DNA of 21,772 bases from JAAAOZ01 sp964496595 (GTDB lineage Bacteria > Chloroflexota > Anaerolineae > B4-G1 > SLSP01): NCBI GenBank assembly GCA_964496595.1, contig CAZCAI010000079.1, forward strand, positions 1-21,772. The letters are read 5' to 3'. The stretch's first letter is position 1. The number at the start of each line of letters is the position of its first letter. The notes beneath the pieces are model-generated. The model was not told the origin of the DNA and searched no databases. It saw only the letters and a program-made list of their open reading frames with translations. Of the stretch, positions 7,983-17,700 are shown piece by piece. A program made the position numbers and the translations under genes.

Positions 7983-10900
7983 TATGTGGGGTGCGTCGCC
8001 GCTTCTTGCTGCATGATGTAATCGATCACCTCATCTAAGGCCATCCCCGCGCCGGCGCGCTCGGCAGCGAGTTGGGTTTCTTTGTTGAGGGCTTTGCGGG
8101 CAGGCGCGAGAACCCGATCCAACTTAGATTGATCGTCGGGAGAGCGAGGCGCGCCGATCCTATCGCGAAGTGCAGAGGCCGCTCCCACCAACAACAAAGC
8201 CTGGTAAGGACTCTCTTCTAAGGCGAACAGCAAACCAATATCATCAATCAGATACGCTAAAGCCCACTTAGCCCCCATCTCTTGATTCAAAATTAAACTG
8301 TCTTCATAAAAAACACGCGCCCTCACATAGTCTCCTTGATCACGGGCCAGGTTACCAAGATTGTTAAGAGAGTTTGCTGTTCCAAATTTATCCCCGATCT
8401 CGCGTTGCAATTTGATGGACTCTTCCAATCTTTTACGGGCTTGAGCATAGTTATCTTTATGCAAAGCTAATACATAGCCCAGATTATTAAGTGAATTCGC
8501 TATGGCGCCCTTATCGCCTAATTGACGACGAATAGCAAGAGCTTCCTCATGAAGTTCAAGCGCTAGCTTTATATTCCCTTGATAACGAGCAATAATGCCC
8601 AAATTACTCAAAAGACTCGCGATATTCGGTTTATCATCCAGTTCCCGGCGAATGTCCAAACTTGCCTCATATAGCGTGCGCGCCACATCGTAGTTCCCTT
8701 GCTGAGCAGCCAACGTGCCGGCGTAGTGCAGGACTTGACCCACACCCTTGCGATCCTCAAGGTTCTCAAAGCCGAATTGCGCGCGCTGAAGCCATACGGA
8801 GGCCTCGTCATATTGCCCTTGCTTCCTAAATAACTCGCCGATGACCAGATAGCATCGAGCTTGGGCGTGGGGATTATCTAGAGATTTCGCTACCTCGCGG
8901 GCCTGTTGATAGAGTTGATGCGCCGCCTCCCACTCCCCCACCCGCTCCAAGACCTGCCCCAATTTGAGCATCACATCGATCTGCTCCTCATCGGGCAGCA
9001 GAGGCAACAGCCGCCGATAGTAGCTGAGGGCGGCATCGTTGGCGTAGTGTTGCTGCGCCCACTCGCCGGCCTGGAGCAGATACTCGCGTTTTTTGGCCTC
9101 GTTCCCGCTATGTTCGTAGTGATAGGCCAACAAATCTACAAATTGATCCAATTTTTCGGGATAGGTCTGCTCGATAAAGCGTCCAATTTGCTCGTGAAGC
9201 ATCGCGCGGAAGGCATAGGGCAGCGTCTCGTAGGCGACTTCCTGCGTGATGATGTGCTTGAAAAAATAGACCAACTCCGGCTCGCGTGATTCCAACAACA
9301 TCAAGTCCATCTGCCGGAGAACGTCCAAGTCGCCCCGTACATGGGACATCTCGCCCAATTGAGGATAGACGCCCCACAGCCACGCCGCGCGGAAGACCCG
9401 GCCCACCACGCTGGCGACCTTGAGGGCGCTCTTTTGGCTCTCGGTCAGTTGGTCGAGGCGGCTGAGGATCAGGCTATGCAAACTCGTCGGCAGATCGACC
9501 TCCGCCAGCGTCGCCACATCTTGCAAATCCAAGTTGCGATTGTGCAGGTAGTTGAGCAGCTCTTCGATATAGAAGGGATTGCCTTCGGCGCGGGCCGTGA
9601 TCTGTTCGACCAGCGCCTCGGAAGCGCCGGAGGTATCGCCGTAGAATTGGTGGATCTTGAGCGCAATCAGGCGATCCACCTCGCCTTCATCGAACTCGAT
9701 CAGGGGGATTTCGGTGAAATGGGCGAGCTGGGTGACTTTGAGCGTCTCCAGATGGCTGATCGTCGGCGGGCGATAGGCCAGCACGATGATGACGGGCAAA
9801 TCGGCGAGGCTCTGGCCCATCGCTTCGAGCAAATCGTGCGAGAGCGCATCCAACCAGTGCGCATCCTCCACAACAAACATCAGCGGCGCGCCCGTGCTGG
9901 CCCGCGCCCGCACACAATCTACCAACATTGCCTCCAGGGAGGTCTTGCGCAACTTCACGTCCAACGCGCGGGTCATATCATTATCCGGGAGGGGCAGATT
10001 GAGGACGGCGCCTAAGAGCGGCAGCCGCTGCACTAACGCCGGATCGATCTGCCGCAACTGTTGCTCCAGCGCCTGGATATGCGTCTCCAGCGGCCAACTC
10101 GGATCTAACCCAAAGAAGGATTGCCAGATAGCTTGCCAGACCAAGTAGCTGGTGTCCGTGCCGTACGATTGACACTCGCCGCCATAGAGGGCGAAACCCC
10201 GCTCTTGCGCCAGGCGGATGACTTCGGCGACCAGGCGGGATTTCCCCAGGCCGGCCTCGGCTGTGATCCCCACAATCTGCCCGCGCCCCGCTCGCGCCTG
10301 CGCCAACTTCTCCTCGATCAGGGCCAACTCTGCCTCGCGCCCGACCATCGGGAGAGTGTACTGAGCAGCCTGAAGGTGCCCCATCTGCCGGGGGCGCAGC
10401 TTCTCCACACTGAAGATGGGAATCAGATCGCGCTTCCCTTTAAGTTTGACAGGCGGCAACGCCACACCAATGAAGTCGCCCTCCACCTCCTCCCACACAT
10501 GCTTGCTGACCAGAATTTGATTAGGCGCGGCGGTCTGCATCAGACGGGCGGCCAAGTTCACGTCATCGCCAATCGCGCCATAGGTGCGCCGCACCGTCGC
10601 GCCATACGCGCCCGTGCGCATGCGCCCCTGAGCGATGCCGATCTGAACATCGTGAATAAAGGGCATCGAGGGCAGCGCATCGCGCAAATCCACCGCCGCC
10701 GAGACGGCGCGCATCGCGTTATCCTCGTGCGTGACCGGCGCGCCGAAGGCCGCGTAAAGATAGTTTCCCTTGTCGCCAATGGTCAACTGGAGCACAGCGC
10801 CATCATAGCGGGCGAAGATGCGTTGCACTTGGGAGATAAAGGTATCCAACTTTTCCCCGGCCTCGTGATCAACATCATATTCCAGACCGCTGAAGCGCAG

Positions 10901-11686
10901 GAAGAGCGCCACCGCCGGACGCAGTTCGGCCATAAACTCCCCTTGGCCACTGTTGAGGCGTTGGTAGATCTGGGGCAGGAGCCACGCGCGCACCTCGTCC
11001 ACGGGCAGCGCGTCGGGCGGGATGGAGCGCCAGGGCCGAGGGGGAACCTCGCGGCGGAGATCAGCCACCACGCCATAACGCGAGCCGTGGGATAGCCCTC
11101 GCCGATACTCGGAAATATGCGCATGGCGCGCTACGGAGGCCAAAGCATAGGGGCCGAGCACAACTTCGCCCTGGTTCGCGTGGTGCTCGGCCGCGACCAT
11201 GCGATCTAACGTACTGCCCGCCATCGCGTCCATAATCTGGATCGACGGATCGCCCACCAAGACGCGCCGCACCGAGCCGGTCGCCACCGCCACCTTGACG
11301 GCCAGGGAGACGGTAGCGCCGGAGGGAATCGTCACACTCTGAAATTGCTGCATCGCCGCCTGCATCGCCAAGGCGCATGCCGTTGCGCGGACGCCGACAT
11401 CGCCATCTAGCCAACAGGTGATGGCGTCGCCGCTGAAGACCAGGACGCTGCCGCCGTAGCGGTGCAACTCGCCGATGAGGGCGTCATAGACCTGATTGAG
11501 GTGATGCGTCAGCTCCTCCGCGCCGCGCTGCGGCCCCAATGCTTCCACCAGCGCTTCGGTGAGGGCCGTAAAACCGGAGATGTCGGCGAAGAGCGCCGCG
11601 CCCCGCGTGTACTCCGGGACAGGTTGATCATGGAGCAACGCTTGCCGGCGATCCATAGGGATGTAGGCGCTGGGTGTTTCTGTCAT
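7982..11686 (-). CDS. Tandem class III cyclase - AAA NTPase - TPR protein (soluble adenylyl cyclase-like)
   Basis: The 1234-residue protein has no signal peptide or membrane helix. It has the domain order of mammalian soluble adenylyl cyclase: cyclase homology C1 (about 28-190), C2 (about 253-425), NTPase (about 445-760) and helical/TPR repeats (about 860-1165). C1 has the two metal aspartates, in LFADISGFT (Asp35) and FSGDAI (Asp87). C2 lacks the first one (Arg264) but has the transition-state Asn377 and Arg381 in DDVNLAARL. One composite active site is therefore expected. The NTPase has AEAGLGKSRL (Lys482; Ala476 replaces the first Walker-A Gly) and the Walker-B FVVEDAHW (Glu607, Asp608). 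TPRs carry NSLNNLG signatures. By eye the purine-contacting Lys of known adenylyl cyclases is Gln300, so ATP versus GTP use is open. It lies 27 bp after the giant gene's stop, so co-transcription is likely. The start follows a weak GAGGAAG sequence. Confidence 0.92.
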   Translation of the reverse strand: MTETPSAYIPMDRRQALLHDQPVPEYTRGAALFADISGFTALTEALVEALGPQRGAEELTHHLNQVYDALIGELHRYGGSVLVFSGDAITCWLDGDVGVRATACALAMQAAMQQFQSVTIPSGATVSLAVKVAVATGSVRRVLVGDPSIQIMDAMAGSTLDRMVAAEHHANQGEVVLGPYALASVARHAHISEYRRGLSHGSRYGVVADLRREVPPRPWRSIPPDALPVDEVRAWLLPQIYQRLNSGQGEFMAELRPAVALFLRFSGLEYDVDHEAGEKLDTFISQVQRIFARYDGAVLQLTIGDKGNYLYAAFGAPVTHEDNAMRAVSAAVDLRDALPSMPFIHDVQIGIAQGRMRTGAYGATVRRTYGAIGDDVNLAARLMQTAAPNQILVSKHVWEEVEGDFIGVALPPVKLKGKRDLIPIFSVEKLRPRQMGHLQAAQYTLPMVGREAELALIEEKLAQARAGRGQIVGITAEAGLGKSRLVAEVIRLAQERGFALYGGECQSYGTDTSYLVWQAIWQSFFGLDPSWPLETHIQALEQQLRQIDPALVQRLPLLGAVLNLPLPDNDMTRALDVKLRKTSLEAMLVDCVRARASTGAPLMFVVEDAHWLDALSHDLLEAMGQSLADLPVIIVLAYRPPTISHLETLKVTQLAHFTEIPLIEFDEGEVDRLIALKIHQFYGDTSGASEALVEQITARAEGNPFYIEELLNYLHNRNLDLQDVATLAEVDLPTSLHSLILSRLDQLTESQKSALKVASVVGRVFRAAWLWGVYPQLGEMSHVRGDLDVLRQMDLMLLESREPELVYFFKHIITQEVAYETLPYAFRAMLHEQIGRFIEQTYPEKLDQFVDLLAYHYEHSGNEAKKREYLLQAGEWAQQHYANDAALSYYRRLLPLLPDEEQIDVMLKLGQVLERVGEWEAAHQLYQQAREVAKSLDNPHAQARCYLVIGELFRKQGQYDEASVWLQRAQFGFENLEDRKGVGQVLHYAGTLAAQQGNYDVARTLYEASLDIRRELDDKPNIASLLSNLGIIARYQGNIKLALELHEEALAIRRQLGDKGAIANSLNNLGYVLALHKDNYAQARKRLEESIKLQREIGDKFGTANSLNNLGNLARDQGDYVRARVFYEDSLILNQEMGAKWALAYLIDDIGLLFALEESPYQALLLVGAASALRDRIGAPRSPDDQSKLDRVLAPARKALNKETQLAAERAGAGMALDEVIDYIMQQEAATHPT

Positions 11687-11713
11687 AAGATTGAGACCAC
11701 TTCCTCAAAAGGT

Positions 11714-14700
11714 TTAATTGGACTGTCGGGTGATGACGGGGAGGAAAAGGACCGAGAATTCTCGCGAAATCATCTTAGAACTGGGCAGATATCGCTCATC
11801 GCTCAAATCGATCACCGTGCCATCCTGCAAGGTCACTGCATCGCCAAAGGTCACGAGCACCGATTGCAGGTAGCGCGGCAACTCGGCCACGTCAATGGTC
11901 GCGCGCCCGAGGTAATCCGTCGTGAGGGCGGCTTCGTGGATTCGCGTCGCGCCCTGGGCGATGAAGAGCAACGTGCTTTCGGCCAGCGGGCCACCGTTGG
12001 CATTCGTCAGCGTCGCGGTGAGCGTGTCGCCCGCACCCAATGACAATGAAAGGACAGCGGCCATCGAATCCGGCTCAAGCATGATGGTGGTCGCTTGCCG
12101 GGTAATGGCGAAAGGTCGCGCCGTAGATGCGGCCTCGAATTTGCTGTTGCCTGGGAACGCGGCGCGCATCTCATACTCGCCCGGCGAGGTCAACAGCGCC
12201 ATCCGCACCGTCGCCAAGCCGTTGGCATCCGTCCGAGCATAGCGTCGTTGCGAGCCAAGGCCAAAGGCGATCTGTTGTCCGGCGGCGGGGGCAGGCGTTA
12301 TATTCGTGCCGGTGGTCATCAACTGCGCGGTGACGGTGATGCGGGCGCCATAGGGAGCTTGCGAGGATGAGACGGCGAGATTGAGGAGTGTAGATTGCGG
12401 CGGTTCCGGCGGCGGGCCGGGCGTCTCCGACTCAATCGTCGCCAGGCTGTGATATTGGCCCAGGTTCGTGTCCATACTCACCAGCCCCACGCCGTTGACG
12501 GCCTGCACGATGTAGCGCAAAGCTTCGGGGGATGTCCCGTCATCGAGCGTGAGCACACCGTGCCACAACGTCGACTCTTCATCATCCTGCACCAAATCGA
12601 GCGCTTGCCATTGCCCCGCCAACGTGCCGCTGATCGCGCTATAAGTCGCCCAGACCTCCTGGATGCCCGCCGCCGGATCGCCGTAAGCCCGCGCCGTAAA
12701 CGTAACGACATCGCCCTTGCCCATCGCCTCGATCTGAGAGAGCGTCGGCGGCGCGGCCAGCGCCGGAACGTGGCCGTTATAAGATGCCGTGTTGTTGCTG
12801 TAGTAGAAGCGGAAGTCCATCTCGTGGAATTGCCGGAAGCCCCCCTTCCCCATCGCATCACCGCCGCTCTCATCAAGCTCGAACCAGTACTGGGCCGGGG
12901 TCAACATCAAGTGCGCGCTGCTTGCGTTTTGCCGCAATGCCTGGAAGTAGTTGACCTGCCAGGGACGGATGGGATAGAAGGCCGAGGTCGGGAAGAGGCC
13001 ATGCACGCCGCGAATCTCGGTCGCGGGCGCGCCGGTCAGCGCCAACACATCCTCGTGATCGCTGTACGCGCCGCCTCGGAAACCGACGCCGCGCATCGCC
13101 ATATCCTCGACGCCCACCTCGTAGATTGCCAGCGGCAGCGCCGGCTCCAGCGGATTGGCAACCACGCCATCCGGCCCGGCGAAGTAGCCGGCAGCAACCT
13201 CCTGCGCTGTTCCGCCATCGATGGTTTTGAGGTTCACCGTGTGGCGCGTCAAGGGCGGCGTCACGGTCAGATCCGCATAAGCCAAATCCAATGTCAAGCC
13301 CGGATTGGTGGTGAAAGGCGTCACTGCATCAATCTGCGTCACATCCGCCGTGGCGAGCGGCTGCTTAGCGGCGCTGCGCTGCGCGAGATCCACCCGCAGC
13401 ATCGGCAGGCCGAAGAGCGTCGCTTGCATCACGGACTTCGTGTGGATGCCGCGCCAATTGGCCGTACCGACCATATACTTATGCTTGGCGTCGGTCAGGG
13501 CCTGCCCCAATGGCATAGGGCTGTTGCCCTGGCCCAACAGCCGGGTGAAATCGCGGTAGAGGCGCTCGCTGTATTCGATGAAGTCCGTATCGCCATATTG
13601 ATAGCCCGTGCCGGCGATGAGCGTCGCGCCCTTGCGAGCGAACGCCTGCGCCCAATCCGGCTCCAGCGTGACGCCGGGGACATCGTGCGCATCCACGATG
13701 TTGTAGCCGGAGTGGCAGCCCACGCTGTAGAAGATGGCGTTGGTCATATCCACCGGCGAGGAGACGACCTCGGTGCTCAAGAAGCGCGTGCTGTAATCGG
13801 CGGCCAGGGCGCGGTTGGCGCTGAAGTGCCCGGCCAGGAAGGCGATGTCGTAGCGGTTGTGAACCACCAACGCGCGCAGATCCTCCGCCGTCCACGCGCG
13901 CGGATCCTGCGGCGAGATCGTTGCGGTCAAGATGAGCGTGTCGGCGGAGGCGCCGATGCCCTTTTCCAGTTCCTGCTGCACCTCGCGGGCCACATCCTCC
14001 AAAAAATCATAGCCCGTCACCAGCGCCGAGGCAGGGGAAACGACGCCATCGGCGCTCAAGTAAGCATCGATCACCCGCATCATATCGGCGGGCGTCTCCA
14101 CCAGCCGCCCGATGCCCAATTCCGGCACCGGGAGACTGTGACCCTTCTGCGAGAGATTGACCCGCGCCGCGTAGCGATCCTGGCTCAGGACGTACCCCAG
14201 CTTGAGGCTGGCCTGCGAGGCGGTGTTATCCCGCACCGGCGGCACATAGCCCGATTCGTTGGCCAACATCGCTTGATCAGGATGCCGGAAGAAGGGGATC
14301 ACGTCGTCATTGCCTACGATGACGATGTACGCCAGCGGATTTTTGTCCCAGTAGCGATCCGACACGGCCTTGACGGCCTCGGCCACAAGATTTTTGGCGT
14401 AGGGGCACGTCGGGTGGGCGTCGGCCTGCGCGTTGGCCGCCGCGACGCGCGCATCCTGCCCCACATCCACGACGACGCCCGCCACCTCCGGGCGCGCGGC
14501 CAGCGTCGCCAGCTTCGATTGCAGCGTCTGCGTCGCGCCCGTCATCCGCCCGAAGACCGCCAAGATCACCGTCTTGTAATCGCCCGCCGTCGCCTCTAAG
14601 CTCGTCTCCGGCAGCGCGTCGGTCACGCCGTGGCAGACGTTGCTCTGGATAATCAGGTTCAAGTTGAAGGGATGGGCGGCATCGTGAGCTTCCCCGCGTC

Positions 14701-17700
14701 CACGCACGCGAATGTAGAAATCGCCCGCATTCTGCCAGGTATTCAAGATAATCCCCTCGCTGAGATTGCCATTGAAAGCTGATAGGGCAATCAAGCTGCG
14801 TATTTGAGCATTTGAGAACGCTTCGGGACTGAAGGCCTCTGGGCTGAACGCTTCGGGACTAAACGCTTCGGGACTGAAGGCCTCTGGGCTGAACGCTTCA
14901 GGGCTAAACGCTTCGGGACTAAATGCTTCAGGACTGAAAGCCTCCGGGCTAAANNNNNNNNNNNNNNNNNNNNNNNNNNNNNNNNNNNNNNNNNNNNNNN
15001 NNNNNNNNNNNNNNNNNNNNNNNNNNNNNNNNNNNNNNNNNNNNNNNNNNNNNGCTTCGGGACTAAATGCTTCAGGACTGAAAGCCTCCGGGCTAAACGC
15101 TTCGGGACTGAAGGCCTCTGGGCTGAAGGCCTCCGGGCTAAACGCTTCGGGCGCAAACTCCGCGTCCAGTTCCTCCAGATCGCTCGTGTCCTTCGGCGTG
15201 GTGAGCGCCTGGTACGTCTCCGCGATGTCCTTGTAGACGGTCAGGTCATAGTTCGCGGGGAGATTGGTGAGCGCGATGATGAGCCGGCTCTCCGGCTGGA
15301 CGGTGAACTTGTACCAGCGCGATTCGCCCGGCTGGGTGATGCGCTGTTCGATGCCGGCCTGGTAGGTGTTGGTTGTGGCCGCGCGCCACTGCAAACGATG
15401 CGCCTTCGGCCACGAGGTGTTGTCAATGCCCGGCGCGGCGCAGAAGGAGAACTCGGAGGAGTTGCCGTCGGGATCGGTCGCCGTGGCGGCGACGAAGTGT
15501 CTATCGGGCACGGGGCTTGCCAACTCGGCGCGGAAGTAGACATTCCCCCGCGCATCCGTCTCGACCACGTGCGCGCCGAGGAAATCCTGGCCCTCGCCGT
15601 AGCCGCTCGCGTCGCAGCGGGGACTGCTAAAGAAGCGCAGCGTGAAGGTCGCGGTCGGCGCGCTGTGCAAGCGCCCGCGAATCGTCGTGGTGACGGTGTC
15701 GGTGACGACGCTCAGCAGCACGGGGAAATTCTGCACTTCGTTCGGCCCGCTGTCGGCGTCCAGTTTGTCATTAGGCGTGACGCCATCCCCACCCAGGTCG
15801 ATGCCCAGCGCCCCGTTGCTGTGAATTCGATTGCGCAGCAGGAAATTTTGCTGCGTTACCTCATCTTTGATCACGACGCCAGCGCCCTCATTGTAGGCGA
15901 TGAGGTTCTCGCTCGCCGCCGTCCAGCCGCCAATACGATTAGCGCTGGCCCCCTCGCGGATGAGGATGCCGATGGCATTGGGAGCAGCAATCAGGCCGCT
16001 GCCATCGACGCCGATGCGATTGCCAATGACAATGTTGTGCATCGCGCCGCTGCCGCCGATCTCTATGCCGGCGCCCTTATTCCCACTGATAAGGTTATCG
16101 GCGATGGTATTCTCGGCGGCCCCCTCGGAAATAGCAAGGCCGGCTTTCTCATTGGGGATAGCGTAAGCGCCGCTGACATCCACACCGATGAAGTTGCCCG
16201 TGACGGTGATGTGATGCGTGCCCGCCACATTGATTTGGATGCCGGGGCCGGCGTTCCCGCTGATCAAATTATCCGCGACGGTGTTGTACGCCGCGCCGTC
16301 ATCGATCAAGAATCCGCCAAACGCTCGGTTGGGGATCGCGAAGCCGCCGGCGGCATCGACGCCAATGAGGTTGCCTTGGATGCGATTGTGACGCACGTTG
16401 CTGCCGGCGAGATTGACGCCGCCGCGTTCGTTCCCACTGATAAGGTTTTGCCGGGTGGGCGTATCGCCGCCGATGTGATTGTACTGGGCATCGTCCAGCA
16501 GACCGACGCCAAAGCCGCCATTCGGCTGCGCGGCCGCGCCGGCAAAATTGACGCCGATGTAATTCCCCTGGACGGTGTTGCTCAGCGGCATAAAGCCGCC
16601 CAACATAAGCCCATACTCGTGGTTGCCGGCGATGTGATTCCCTTGCCCCAACGGCCCCGCGCCGACGCTGCGATCTCCGCCAATAGTGTTATGCCCGCCG
16701 CTGACGGTGACGCCGTGGCCGGGGAAGTTGACGATCTGCATGCCGCGCACGGTGTTGTGATCCGAGGCGAGTGAGAGGCCGGTCGCCCAGCGCTCCGAGT
16801 GATCGTAGTTGATCTCCAGCGCGAAGGCTACGATGTCAGCAGGCAGCGTGACGCGATACCCGCCCGGCGTCCAACTTGGCGCGGCCTCGAAATGCTGCTC
16901 GCCAAACCATCCGCGTGAGCCATCGGGCCACAGCCCCCAGAGCTTAAGGGCCAGAGCGCCGCGATCGTACTTATACCAGAAATCGACCTCGACCGTCGCG
17001 CCGCCGGTGGCTGTGATCCATACGGTGCTGGTCGGTGGCGGCGGCCCATCCAGCGGCGCATCGGTCGCCGTTGTGTCATAGAAGGTGCGCCCGCTGCCCA
17101 CGTGCGCGACCGTCTCCCACGAGTAGGCGTTCGGCGAGGTGTAAGGCTCCGTCGTATGGATGCCGCGCAGCGCGCCCGGCTCATCATCCCACGGCCGCCA
17201 GTGCGCTGACCCCGCGTCGAAGTCGCCGTTGACGATGAGATCGGGGCCGCCGTCCACGCGCATGCTTATAGCGTCCAACAGCAGCATCTCCGGCAACGAT
17301 CCGATCTGGCTGCCGTCGATGACGACGCCCGCATCGCTGCCGTCTATCGTCAGATCGCCCATCTCGATGCTGGGCAATGGACTGGTGAGCGAGATCGTCG
17401 TGGGCGAGGTGGGCGGGAAGACGCGCGTATCGAAGAGTATCGTATCCCCGCTACCTGCTCCGGCGAGAAGATCGCGCAGCGAGTCCAACCCACTATCGGC
17501 CGTCGTGGCGACATAGTGCGTCGTGACAGGCGTCCCGATGAACTCGTAGGCGCCGATATCGAAGCCGCTGTTCTGAGGACGCGGCGTGCCGTCGAGATCA
17601 TAGGCAGGCGCGCCGGTCGCCGTCCCCGCATCGATCAAGGGCGACCAGGCTTTGAGATGATAGTCGCCGTTGGCGGCATCGACAAACCAGGGCTTGGCGT

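Larger units (their letters stand above)
14625..15375 (-). other. PPC (pre-peptidase C-terminal) domain split by the AFSPE array
   Basis: Upstream of the array the protein reads ITQPGESRWYKFTVQPES and NYDLTVYKD, the first half of a PPC beta-sandwich. After the array it reads NAGDFYIRVRG followed by PFNLNLI, the second half. The array therefore sits in a loop between two strands of one domain that directly precedes the peptidase. Confidence 0.7.

Noticed and set aside
7982..11686. Bicarbonate-sensing adenylyl cyclase
   Set aside because: The Lys of soluble adenylyl cyclase that binds bicarbonate appears as Val83 by eye; only the domain order is shared.
12395..14599. Long open frame on the plus strand opposite the giant gene (734 codons), with similar ones at 4746-5852 and 15398-16774
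   Set aside because: They are antisense to well-supported domains, rich in Arg/His/Gln as expected from the reverse of a GC-rich gene, and show no recognisable motif.
14954..15053. Frameshift at the N gap
   Set aside because: The frame stays open and the same AFSPE peptide is read on both sides; the N length is a placeholder.
14820..15158. CRISPR array
   Set aside because: The 15-bp units are contiguous without spacers and lie in frame within a coding sequence.
14820..15158. Classical pentapeptide-repeat (Rfr) beta-helix
   Set aside because: AFSPE does not fit A(D/N)LXX in any register: Glu and Pro fall at positions that need small inward-facing residues or turn residues.
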